The notes beneath the pieces were generated by a model. That model made no database searches. It worked only from the letters and a program-made list of their open reading frames with translations, and was not told the DNA's origin. Below are positions 11,031 through 22,500 of a DNA stretch of 64,000 nt, piece by piece. How positions within the stretch are numbered: the stretch's first letter is position 1; every line of letters starts with the position of its first letter. Source of the stretch: Gigaspora rosea (taxonomy: Eukaryota; Glomeromycota; Glomeromycetes; Diversisporales; Gigasporaceae); contig QKWP01000434.1 of NCBI GenBank assembly GCA_003550325.1, positions 95,399-159,398 of the forward strand, given 5' to 3'. A program made the translations under genes and the position numbers.

Positions 11031-12250
11031 TTTTAAGTTTTACTAGTTCAAGTAGTGAAATTAATTAGTTTTATCTGCAGCTTTATTTTATACTGAACAA
11101 AAAGATTTAGAATATACAGTTCAGTATATCCAAAGTTGACTATAGTAGCTGAGTTAAAGATAGGGTAAACATAGATCATTTTTAATAATAATCATATGAA
11201 ATCAGGTAATTGCTCAATTAGGATTGTAAACAACATAGATTCAACTAATTAGAATTAAATTATTTCGTATAACTAAAAAAATTGAGCCAACTTAATAACA
11301 TATAAAAGTATAATTTTTTAAATACTTTATTTATTAAAATTTTACTATTATAAAAAGAACATTTTGTACTATATATTATAAAATTTTTGGCTAAATTAAT
11401 AACAGCTATAAAAAGTTTTATTTGTAACACATTTATATAAATCTCATTGTATCACTAAAACCATATAAATAATCTACATTCACCCTACTCTTAATTAAAA
11501 TTAGAATTTGATAGAAGTAGTAATTAAAGTTCTTCTAATTCAAAATTTTACAAAAAAAGTTTTTATTAAAAAAAAAAATTAAAAGTATTTTTTTTTTTAA
11601 AAAAAAAAGAAGCTGTTTTGCTTTGATTTTACTATATATTACATCTAATTTTGTATTACAATTGGCCAATTAGAGAGTAGCAATATATTATACTAGTAGG
11701 ACTCCAAAAAATATATAGATAACTTAAATCTGAATTTGTATAATTTCAGTCAAGATTGATGTATAAATAGACCAAATTTTAAAAAAAAATTACTAAACAA
11801 AAATGCAAAGTTTGATGAATTTCTACTCAAAATTTTCTTTTTTAGTAATGTCTGAGTTATCATATATATTCTTTAGAGCTCTACACTATAATAAATAGCA
11901 ACTCTTACATATAAATTTTTTTTTATAAAATTACTTGTTATTTTAATGGTAAGATTAAAATTAATATTTATATTATAAAAAAAAGGTAAACTTATATATA
12001 AGCTAAATATAAACTAAATTAAATTTGCTTTTGTTTTGTTATTTGTTTTTAAAACTTGAAATTAATAATAATTCTTATATATAGTACTATTAAAAAAAAT
12101 TTTTTTAAACTTAAATTTTATACTATAATTTATTATCATATTTATTAAATTTAATTTTTTAAAAATTTATGATAATACTAAATTTGATAATAATGAATAG
12201 TAAACTTGAAAACTAAAATTTTATTTTTCTTGAAATACAAATATATTATG
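11031..12250. other. AT-rich spacer
   Basis: Very AT-rich sequence with A and T runs. No ORF of note and no clear inverted ends. Nothing is assigned. Confidence 0.4.
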
Positions 12251-12259
12251 GAAAAACAT

Positions 12260-12469
12260 ATTTGTAACAGCCTGTTACACGCTTATTTGTAACAGCCCAT
12301 AAGGCCACATTAATATTAAAATAGGATTAGATTAGGGTTAGGGTCAAGATTAATACAGAATTGCGAGAGGATCATTTTTTGTTAGAAGTGCAATAGGTGT
12401 TGTCTTAGTAAAATTTTGAGTTAGAAATAAAGGCTGTTACAAATAAGCGTGTAACAGGCTGTTACAAAT
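12260..12469. mobile_element. 210-bp MITE with perfect 38-bp TIR and 5-bp target duplication
   Basis: ATTTGTAACAGCCTGTTACA at the left continues for 38 bases and is matched exactly by the complement at 12432-12469. The TIR itself contains the internal palindrome TAACAGCCTGTTA. The flanks are AACAT at 12255-12259 and 12470-12474. The interior includes GATTAGGGTTAGGGTC, a short telomere-like motif. The perfect TIR suggests recent activity. There is no coding capacity. Confidence 0.85.
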
Positions 12470-12499
12470 AACATTATCCATATATTATATACTAATATA

Positions 12500-13109
12500 C
12501 TATAAATTCTCGAAATAACGGGCATCTGCATGTTATTTTGAATATGTGGGCACTATTTCGAGTACGCGTATGGGCGCTATTTTGAATATATAAGTTAATT
12601 TTCTGAAACTGGTACGATACAGTATAAAAAAAAAAAAAAGAATCCGCCAAATGCCTTGAAACTTATTTAATAGGGTGTTTCAGAGCTAATGTCCAGATTT
12701 TTGATTCAGAATTAAAATAGCGACATCTTAATTTTTATTTTTAACCTTATTTATATAATAATGAATTCTTTTACGATCATAAAATTTTCTTTCGAAATAC
12801 TATACCTAATCATCAAAAAAAAAGTTTGCTTTTTTATCTCCGGATAATTCCCATTTCATTTTCTGATTTCGAGATTTCGAATTAAAGCCATAATTCTTAA
12901 GAATATTGCATTGTTAATTGATGATCTTAGGGAATGGATGTAAAACTAAAGGACGTTTTGCTTATTATTGGTATAGGGTCAATTGAACTATATATATAAT
13001 GTAAATGGTGGGGTGCGCGTTATTTCGGGGCGCGTATGGGCGTTATTTCGAAACCATCTATCTTTAGGTAGCACGATTTTCGAAATAACGTTATTTCGAG
13101 AATTTACGG
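12500..13109. mobile_element. 610-bp TA-flanked MITE (TIR TAAATTCTCGAAATAACG)
   Basis: The left end CTATAAATTCTCGAAATAAC and the complement of the right end (CGTTATTTCGAGAATTTACG) form a TIR of about 21 bases, flanked by TA at 12498-12499 and 13110-13111. Subterminal repeats of GGGCGCTATTTCGA / GGGCGTTATTTCGA appear in both halves. No transposase is visible, so this is a Tc1/mariner-type non-autonomous element by inference. Confidence 0.75.
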
Positions 13110-13137
13110 TATAATCTTAAAATAATAGTTTACAATC

Positions 13138-13138
<1 letters not shown>

Positions 13139-13229
<91 letters not shown>
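13139..13229. repeat. (ATT)n microsatellite
   Basis: About 30 uninterrupted ATT triplets beginning just after a degenerate start. Confidence 0.95.
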
Positions 13230-13233
<4 letters not shown>

Positions 13234-16200
13234 ATATTATTATTTTGGCAATTAAGACTGGCCAACTTAGAGTTAGTATTAATCCGATTTAGAGTTGGTT
13301 AGAATTAGAAGTTGATAAAATCAATATAGATATTAACTTGAAAAAAATTTTTGTTTGTTCATAGACGTAGAATGTTCATGCCCAATGCATGTTCATCTAC
13401 TTGATAACGCAGTATACGATAGTGACTAATCTAATATGGATTCATATTAATATGCATGTGGGTTGAATGCATGCTGTGTTATAAAATATATTTGTCCCTT
13501 AACTTTTTTTTTAAAAACTAATCCAAATAAAGTTTATCTTTGGAGTATTGATTTAACCAATTTAACGCATAATAGGAAAAATGCCTATTATATAATAATA
13601 CTAACTTTTTTACTGAACTTTACATAATAAATAAATATTGGCACGAATATTTTTAACGTTAAAATATTTACAAATCTTTAAGACAAAGTTTTAAATATAA
13701 GAGCCGCAAGGAGAATTATGTAAATCACGATTTTCGGATATTTTACTTTCGTACTGTACTGTACGTACCAGCTCCTGGACCTCATGATCTACAATTATAT
13801 CTGAAATCGATATTAGAATTCGTGCTTATTATTTCACATTTAGGGAATGAAAGTTACCGAAAAATCTTAACCAAATTAATCGTTTAATTCAATAAGCAAG
13901 CATTGAACAATCTTTATGTAATTAAAACGGTCTCAATCTTTATCACATTTTAAATCAATACAAACCTGTTACTTGTTATTACTTTTGACCTTTTTTAAGC
14001 CGTAACAGGGAAAAAAAGTCCTGTATTATCATGAGATCAAAATTTTCAAGGACTAATCCATATTTCGTAAAGTGAAAATATGCCAAAATTAAGATTTACA
14101 TTATTTCACTTGGTATAACTCACATGAATTACTGAGTGACGGGTTTTTTTTTTCTCCTTGATTACTTAAACAGTGTAAAACATTGTGAATAACTAATCTT
14201 ACTAAATTTGTAATTAAAATAACATTTTATTTAACTATTCTAAAAGAGTATTAGTTTCGATCCTCTTAACATGTTAAATAATATAGAAAATTCTTTTTTC
14301 TCAATTAGACTTTATGAGTCATTATTGAAAAAACATTTATCAATGACGATAAATCTAGTGCGAACACGTACGCACATATGTACGTACGTAATTTTTATTA
14401 TAACATTAGAATTATTCTATTTGCTATTGTATAACTGATAATGTACATGCGTTCGTACGTACGTACTGTACGTACTTACGTAATTCACTATGAATCCTTT
14501 AATATACTAAAACCTTCAAAATAATTTCATTCAGCTAGCATACAATCTTCTTATTTAGTAATTAATGATGTGTACGTGCGTACGTACGTAAGTACGGACG
14601 AACATACGTCCGTACGTACTTACGTACGTACAAAGGTAAGGGATATTCTGATATTGATTTCTAAATCTGAAAGTCCATGTGAGGTAAGTACTACCTTCTT
14701 AATATAGAGAACTGAGAATTGACTTATATCAAATATTCATAATAACAACGCATGTAAAAGCTTTATGAATTACGCGCATTATTAAAACATACATCTCTTA
14801 AGATTTTTATCATTTCTAAGTGGTTTCTAAGTGGTAGAAACATGAAATAATTGCTTTTATGATCGCAAGTGTGTTTAAATTACTTGCGTATAAAACGCGT
14901 GTACACACGAAGAATTATTTGAATATAAGATCTTATGTTTATTGGCTTACGAGAATAAATTACCATATTAGAGGTTAAAAGACTAAGTGTAGAAGTGACA
15001 TTAGATCATAAGACACAACATTTTACCTAACTACTGAACTACGTTGTATGTACTGCACCTACCATCTCGATCATGTTAAACGAACTTTAAATGATAAAAT
15101 TCAATGTTTACTATTACGCTTTTGTAAATGATTTGTTATTAACTCTAATTTACAAAATGAAATTTATAAGTATATATTATACTGTAAATTTGGTTAATAT
15201 TATTTATTATTACATATTTATTATTATTAATTCCTTTATGTTTAATTTTGGTCATGAAGACCTGGCCAAAAGATACAAGAAAATAGTTCTTTTTAATTAA
15301 AAATTAATTTATTCTAAAAAAAATCTAGATTTTTTAACGTGTATTATTATTGAGTCAATATCGATATGTTTAAGATTAATAATATGTTATAATCTTTAAT
15401 TTTGTTCCCGAACTTTGCAATAACCTTTCTCGATCGATACATATTATTTAAATGTGGTACGAGAAATACGCCTTATTGTCGTCATAAGATCAATTCGTGA
15501 TCACGATGATCATGTTAATTGTTAACTTTAACGCTCAATTAAATACCCTTACCGATATAGCAACTTTGATCTAGTACCATTGAACTTGATACTATCATCT
15601 CATAAACTTGATTAAAAGTTGAAGTTGTGTACATTCTTGAATTGTTAATCCGATAGAAAAGAAACTTGTGACTTTTTTGTTTTTACCAAATTTCTCAAAC
15701 TAATAAATAAAATATATTCTTTTTTCAGATAGGTTCATGACTTTAATATCTCTAAATATATATACTTCATGTCAGGGCGCAACCAAATTCGGGAATATTA
15801 AATAAATTTTATTTTATTTTATTTTTTTTTTTTTGTTTTTTTTTTTTTCTTGTTTATTATATACCGTACATATTTTATTATTATTAAAATTATCGTTATC
15901 ATACCCGCTCTATTAACTTTCTCCTTGATATCCAAATTATATTATATTATTGTATAATTATGACCTAAAATTAAAAAAACTAATGGTCAAAAAAAAAAAA
16001 AAAATAGGGAACTATTATATCAATATCATGCAGGTGTTTGTGATAAATAAAAAAGAAAAAAAAACTGTACAGTACAAGGAATATTTAAAACTAGGGGGGG
16101 TGGGGGAGGGGGTTAGTTTCATTTTTCTTTTTCTTTGTTTTTTTTTNTTATAGTGTAATTAATTAATCGGCACAAAGCCTCTAAATTAGGAGAATGTAAT

Positions 16201-16254
16201 AAAGTCATTCTTTATAATCATCTAATATTGTTCTTTAAAAAGATTTTTTTTTTT
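13230..16254. other. Intergenic block downstream of the hydrolase gene
   Basis: I see no inverted ends, target duplications or transposase relics here, unlike the rest of the window. CpG-containing GTACGTAC-type clusters lie near 13755-13770, 14366-14392, 14448-14482 and 14572-14632. A 69-codon ORF at 15091-15300 has a biased Ile/Tyr composition and no recognisable domain. Poly-T runs (about 15823-15850), a G-rich tract (about 16094-16112) and one undetermined base at 16147 are present. Confidence 0.5.
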
Positions 16255-17343
16255 TTAAGTTTCGAGCAATTCAGGATGTTTAGAAAGATCGGGTAGTTTT
16301 CCTAACATATTAATCCATTCCTTGAGTGTTTCTTCGTTTACCGCATCATTGGTTCGACAACCTCCTTTAATGTCAATATACTTTGTTGTAAATATTGCGA
16401 ATTCATCATCTTCATTATCATCTGGAGTATCTGGAATTAAAAGCTCTTCACGTACTTTTGGTTTAGCATCATGATATGTATACAAAATATGATGCGTATC
16501 ATTTGATGACTCGCTTTTACTGTCTCCGTTGTCCGGTTCTGGTATTACTTTACGTATCCACTTACCAGTCCGTTTGATGGCATTAATTGCTATAGGGTGA
16601 AATAGGAAAAGTTGAAAGACATGTGGCATTGCCCTAAATATGCAAAATAATAAATGAGTAATTAACGCATTTAATAAATAAAAAAATAAGGGGTAGCGAA
16701 TATCACGTGATTTGAATGACACGTACTCAAATATGTTTAGGCTAACTTTGGTGGGAGGATATGAACGTTGACCTTCTTTTCTCGGTATGTTAAAAAGTTC
16801 CGGATAAGTTTTTGCTGCCTTATTAGCAAATAATATTGATTCGTCGCGTAATCTTTCGCAATTTCCACATGTCTATTTGTAAAAAAAATATCAGTTTTAC
16901 GTGGAATATATATATAAGTCACTCTGGTTATAACGATCTGGTTATAACGACATAGTAAAATCTTGCTATACCGACATTTTTTTAAAAAATTTACTAATGT
17001 CTCAAAAATGTCGATATAACCAGAGTGACGTGTATTATATATGTATGATAACTAGATTTGTACGTACAATAAATATTTCTCCTAAACCACCTAAATCATC
17101 AGCCAGGATCGGACTGACATAAGGAATATCTAAGGCAGAATTATGAGCGTAATATTGAATTCTCGATAATCTTTGTTTAATATCTGTGTTATCTTTTATT
17201 GGATTTGCGGGAGATGCTTTGTATATTAAACCACTTGGTAAATAATCTGTCGATGCATTAGTAAATATTGATGGTAGTGAATGAAAAAGGTCAACCCTAT
17301 TATGTAATAAAAAAAATTATTAAATAAAATATTTTAATAAGGT

Positions 17344-17376
<33 letters not shown>

Positions 17377-18521
17377 AAAATTACCATGGAGACCAACAAG
17401 TTGCACCAACTGGTTGTGGAAGGCCAACATCTCGAAGGACCAACAATAATGACAGGGCAAGACCTAGTTTACGTAATTAAATAAATTACTATAATTACTA
17501 TAAAAATAATCAAAAATATTATATTGTAACCAAATAAATAAATACCTCCACCAGCCGAATCACCCATGATTACTATATTTTTAGGGTTTATTGGTTCAAA
17601 TCCAGAATCTGATGGAGGCTGTATTAAATACAAATAGGCAGCTAACGTATCAATAAGTGCTGCGGGGAACGGAGACTGCGGTGCCAATCGGTAGTCGAAA
17701 CTAAGCAATAATTATTATTATTATTATTATTATTATTATTTTTTTTTTTTTTTATTTTTTATTTTTTATTTTTTTATAACTTTATAATTATAAAGATTTT
17801 TATATTTATATTTATATTTTTTATTTAAATTTAATAAATACCCAAAAGCACGGGCGGCACCTTCTTTAGCAACTTTTTGTATTAAAAAACGCTCCTGAGC
17901 AGCGCTTCCTATAATATAAGCACCTCCATGAATGTATAGAATCACACGATCAACATCTGTTAACTTTTTTCTTGTCTTTGACTCAACCCACTCTCCTCTG
18001 AGTGGAGTCTGTTTCATTGGATCATCTTTCCATCTCCATCCAACCTTTTCTTCTTGTCCACTTAATAAACCTGCCATAATATCTTCAGCTTGAGAACGAC
18101 AGGTTTCTGGTACTATAGCCTTTTTTACTAAAGTTGAAGGGCTAGAAGGTATATGAGCTTTGGCTAAGAATTTTTGCTGTTTTTCTATTGTTTTATGTTT
18201 TGATCGTTGAAGAACACTTCGAAGCATAGCAACTGCTAAATGAAGTCTTAAATCCCAATTTCTATATTGATATAAATTTTTAAAGGTTAAAAAAAAAAAA
18301 AAGCTCGTAGAAGCCATTGGTAAAATATATATTAAATAATACTTACGAGTCGGGGATTTCATTCCTAAAGTGCTTGTAAACAGTTGATATAAACATTGGC
18401 GTCAGCTCTAATAAAAAAATATAAATAAAATTAAAATTCGAAAATTTAACAGACGAAATAATACGAATTAAACTAGCCAAATTTATTATTTACCAGCCAA
18501 ATCCTTCGGATCCAATGCCAT
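16255..18521 (-). CDS. Alpha/beta hydrolase (HSL-like, abhydrolase_3), eight exons
   Basis: Predicted exons, read on the minus strand: 18521-18494, 18407-18347, 18261-17842, 17700-17546, 17463-17385, 17296-17068, 16872-16727 and 16633-16255. Every intron is GT..AG and every phase closes, giving 498 residues. Family landmarks are the oxyanion-hole motif HGGAY (141-145), [13 protein letters not shown] (from 173), nucleophile elbow GDSAGGG with Ser218, acid segment [10 protein letters not shown] (326-335), and the histidine loop AMPHVFQLF with His377. These place it with hormone-sensitive-lipase-like serine esterases that cleave small esters or acylglycerols. The substrate is unknown. There is no signal peptide or membrane segment, so it is probably cytosolic. 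The start ATG follows AAATGGC context and leads into [10 protein letters not shown]. Splice sites are predicted from sequence only. Confidence 0.9.
16918..17029. mobile_element. 112-bp MITE inside intron 6 of the hydrolase
   Basis: GTCACTCTGGTTAT at the left is the exact complement of ATAACCAGAGTGAC at the right. The motif CTGGTTATAACGA is repeated inside. It lies wholly within the intron 16873-17067 and leaves the splice sites intact. The target duplication is unclear. Confidence 0.65.
17701..17840. repeat. ATT microsatellite and T-rich tract in intron 3
   Basis: A run of ATT triplets followed by T-rich sequence fills the intron between exons 3 and 4 of the hydrolase. Read on the minus strand it forms an A-rich intron with acceptor TTGCTTAG. 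Confidence 0.8.
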
Positions 18522-19767
18522 TTCTAAATATTATAAACAGGATATTTAATATAATAAAATTTTTCTCTAAAAAAAAAATAAGGCTACAGTCTATATGGTG
18601 GTAAAAAGAACAGGTAAAGAAAAAAAAGGGAGGTATGTTAATAACTTTCTTTTTTTTAAAAAAAAAAAAAAAAATTTGATTTAACGTACACTAAAAGTTG
18701 AGCATTAACACTTTTGTGATATGCGAACATTTATAAATTATATTTTGTACTTATTAATCGAACTCCGATGTATTACAACGTCACTCATGAACATTCGTGT
18801 ATCTTTATTTAAAAAAAAAACATAATACTATTTTTTTACAATATACAATATATGTACAATATATATATATATAGATATATATGTGTATATATATATGTAT
18901 ATATAAATCAATTTCCGTAGCTGATGTCACAACCGACCAATAAATCTTTATGCGTATGCTTTTGAAGCATATATCTATACCTGTATGCATATTACAAAAC
19001 CGAAGAAAAATGCAAAACATTGTTGTGAATTAAGAGAGTTTTAGCATATGACTTATCAATGACTTATCATAAAAAAAAACCACAAAGCCTTGTGGCTTGT
19101 CGTTTATTCGACAAGTTATTATCCCGGAATATATTACCATACACTTTTCTTTTTACATACAATATGAATGATATCTATACTAAAAGAATTAAAAAGTAAT
19201 CGAATTTATATCCATATAAAAGTATTTTAAAGTATTTTTAAAATAATTTATTATTATTCTATTATATCGGTATTTCGGGAAAATAATAAATATTGAAATT
19301 CGATATTCCATATTTATAATCAATTAGGTAACCTTAAAAAGTATCTACAGTTTTTCCAACTTGATATAACATTAAGGCTTAGTTTTTTTTCCGGGCTTTT
19401 CTATAAAAACCAGTTTAATTTATCCGATAATTTCATTGGTTAAAACTTGATTAAAAGTTGTTAGCATTCATCCAAGCCTTGATGATAATAATGCTATGTA
19501 TTACATATTATTTTAATGCTTCTTTCTATCATAATATAACCTGTTAATATTTTATGTTAATAAATTTGGTATCTCTAAGTTTAGAGTTTCATGGTTTACA
19601 TATTAACCTATTAAAAAAACTTGATTCAAATACATAATTTTAACCATGAATATCAGATAATTTAACTATCTACCTGAAATCAATTAATTATATTAGTTGG
19701 GCCAATTAACGTTATTTTTATTTTTGATTTTTGAGTTTTGATTTTTTATTTTCTATTTTCTATTTTC

Positions 19768-19813
<46 letters not shown>

Positions 19814-22311
19814 TTAATTATATTAATTCATATAAAAAAAATAAATAAGTAAAGCTTTCGAATGTTTTTTTTTTTTTGCTTCGCTTTTATCCGTTTGTAA
19901 CGTTTCAGATTATGCCTGTATGCTCTGACTATATGGTCACGTGCCATCCTTAAGCATAAGAAAAAAAACATATTCAAATATCGTTATGTATATGTTTAAT
20001 TGGTTTCAGTATAAATGTTTCACTACTCATTTGTTTTTTTTTTTTAGTAAAAAAATGCCCAACTAATCAATTAACAAAAACATTTGACTTAACTCTATGC
20101 TAAATATTAATGATTTGATCATGTATGCTACGTAACAACAGGTGTCCCGTGAATGAAATTATGAGTCACGACACATTTATTTGTAAATCATAAGCCTATT
20201 TGTTTATTTTTCGCATTATGCAACACAAACATAGTTTATGAATGTTCTAAGTCGAGAAAATTGTCGAAAAAAAATGTTAATTGAACATATGTTTTTTACT
20301 ACTACGTACCCACGAATTAACATATAGCACACATTCCTTATAAAAATATTCTAAATATATCAGATATATATATATATTCGTCAAAAAACAATTATTAATC
20401 CTGCATGTATACATTTTAAAAAAGGTTAGTTGAATGATTACGCAAAATGTATGCGTTCGGACGATATAGACTTTAAAATTACTATTAACTCAATTACAGA
20501 GTACAAATAATACAATCACTTGAAAATTAATCATTATCTATAATAAAAACGTAGTGAACTGTTAAATTTGCAGCTAATGTAACCTGATCACCAAAAATAT
20601 AATAATGGTCACGAACGATCGTTACGTACGCACATAAGTCAGTCTCAACTTCAAAAGACCAATAATAATTAAACACTAACGCTATATATATAGTATTGCA
20701 TCTTTTTAAACATTGTCAAATGAAATTTGAACGCGGCAACAAGAAAAAACGCCGCACGAACATACTTACGTATACATATGTGTATGCATACACGTATTAA
20801 TGTACTGTACGTACGTACTTAATAAACTTTGATTATACCTGATACGAAAATTTCTTGCCCACCACATTTCGTGTATATTTTAATATACAAAAAATGTGTC
20901 GTTATTGGCGTCTAATTTTATTGATAATTGTGAAATGTAAAAAAACTAATGTATCCATCTAAGTCTATTTTAACAAGAAAATCAAAACCTTTATTGTTGA
21001 AATTCCTATTGTTCAGTGGGATAAAGTTTAAAAAAAAAAAAAAAGCATGAATGCAAACGCCAAAAAGAAAAAAAAAAAGCAACTATAATGTAACTTTTTA
21101 AAGCTCAGGGTTCTTGGTCCCAATAACTCTCAAAAAAGGCGTACTAATGTAGGAATTGATAAATTCATGCATTTTTACTACGTACCAAATTACCATTTAT
21201 GAAATTAGTTGAGTCGGTTAGCATTAATGGGTCCCATATTTATAATGATTAAATTTTCTGCTGTGCACGTCGATATTAATTTAGACAAATTTCATCGTTA
21301 TTATAATAAAATAATATACCTATTTTATATTGTTCAAGTAATAGTGATAATCTAGATCTAATTTAGCACTTGCTTCTAAAGTGAATTTTGTACTTACATA
21401 CCTGGTACGTACTGTACTTACTGTACGTACTGTACGATGTGCGTAGATCTTCGATGATTCACGTAATCGTTATCTTCTAAAAACCTATTTTTATTAACAA
21501 AAGCTTATTTTTTTTTTCTACTTTAATGATTGCGCGAACTTTAACTTTGATATATATATTTGATTTGCCATTAATGTCTTTGGATTTTTCGAAAGAATAA
21601 AGGCCAATTAATTAGGTAAATAGTACATATTCACGTGAAGAAAATTCTTACATATACCCTTTTCTTTTTATAGTTCAAATATTGTCTATCTTGAAGCTAG
21701 TGTAATTTAAAGAAAACAAGAACAGTTATCATATGCGTATTGATCGCAACTGCCAATCATGATATTATTCGATATCCTTATGATTTGAGTGATACAAATC
21801 TCCAAAGGGAAATTTATTACAAGCATTAAAAATAAATTGGGGATAGACATAACCGTACAAAAAAAAAATGTTATTAATTTATCGTTTTACTGTATATCAG
21901 ACTTCCGTTATTTTTGATTAGTGCGTATATATTTAAATGATGAAAATAATCTTTTTTTAAAAAATAATTAGTGGTTATCATGCTAACTTTATTTAAGGTT
22001 TTATATAAAAAAAGATTTTACTTAATTTTTATTCGTGATAATATCAATCTATATATATTATAATATTTTTAAAAGCTAACTTTGGTTAAAATTTGAGTTA
22101 TAATATACATATATATATAATTGGATATTAAAAGTCTTTATATAGATTTTATAGATTTGAAGTTAGGCTAAACCAAGTTATAATAGTTTTTTTTTTTGAC
22201 TTTCACGGGTCAGATTTTGCAAATCTTAAATTATATGGTTTTAGTTTAACTATTTAAATATATATATATATATATATATTACTTTAATTTTTTATCATAA
22301 TATTTAGTTTA
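18522..22311. other. Upstream/intergenic block of the hydrolase gene
   Basis: AT-rich with moderate complexity and no inverted-end elements that I can see. It includes a (TA)n-rich tract near 18840-18905, a 40-base T run near 19771-19810, a TA dinucleotide run near 22259-22280 and GTACGTAC-type clusters near 20800-20818 and 21403-21440. The hydrolase promoter must lie near 18522-18700, but no clear TATA element could be chosen among the many AT tracts. Confidence 0.5.
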
Positions 22312-22500
22312 TATAATATTTTTTTTTTTTTTTAAAAGGTGAGGCCTTGCTCGTATCTTTATTGGGTAACTTATATAAGAGGTTGTTTGAACACAACGAC
22401 TTAAATTATACAGTGACAATTACATATAAATTACATGCAAGAATAAGAGCTCAGACTAATTTATCTGCGACCTAAACCTACTAGAGTGGTCAAGACTCAC

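Noticed and set aside
12320-12350. A chromosome end
   Set aside because: Only two TTAGGG-like units lie inside a bounded MITE. The tract at 61596 is also internal and short.
15091-15300. A small 69-residue gene near the hydrolase
   Set aside because: It is Ile/Tyr-rich with no domain, splice signals or conserved motif, as expected of chance ORFs in AT-rich DNA.
16141-16150. A variant site
   Set aside because: The single undetermined base at 16147 sits in a T run and is more likely a sequencing or assembly uncertainty.
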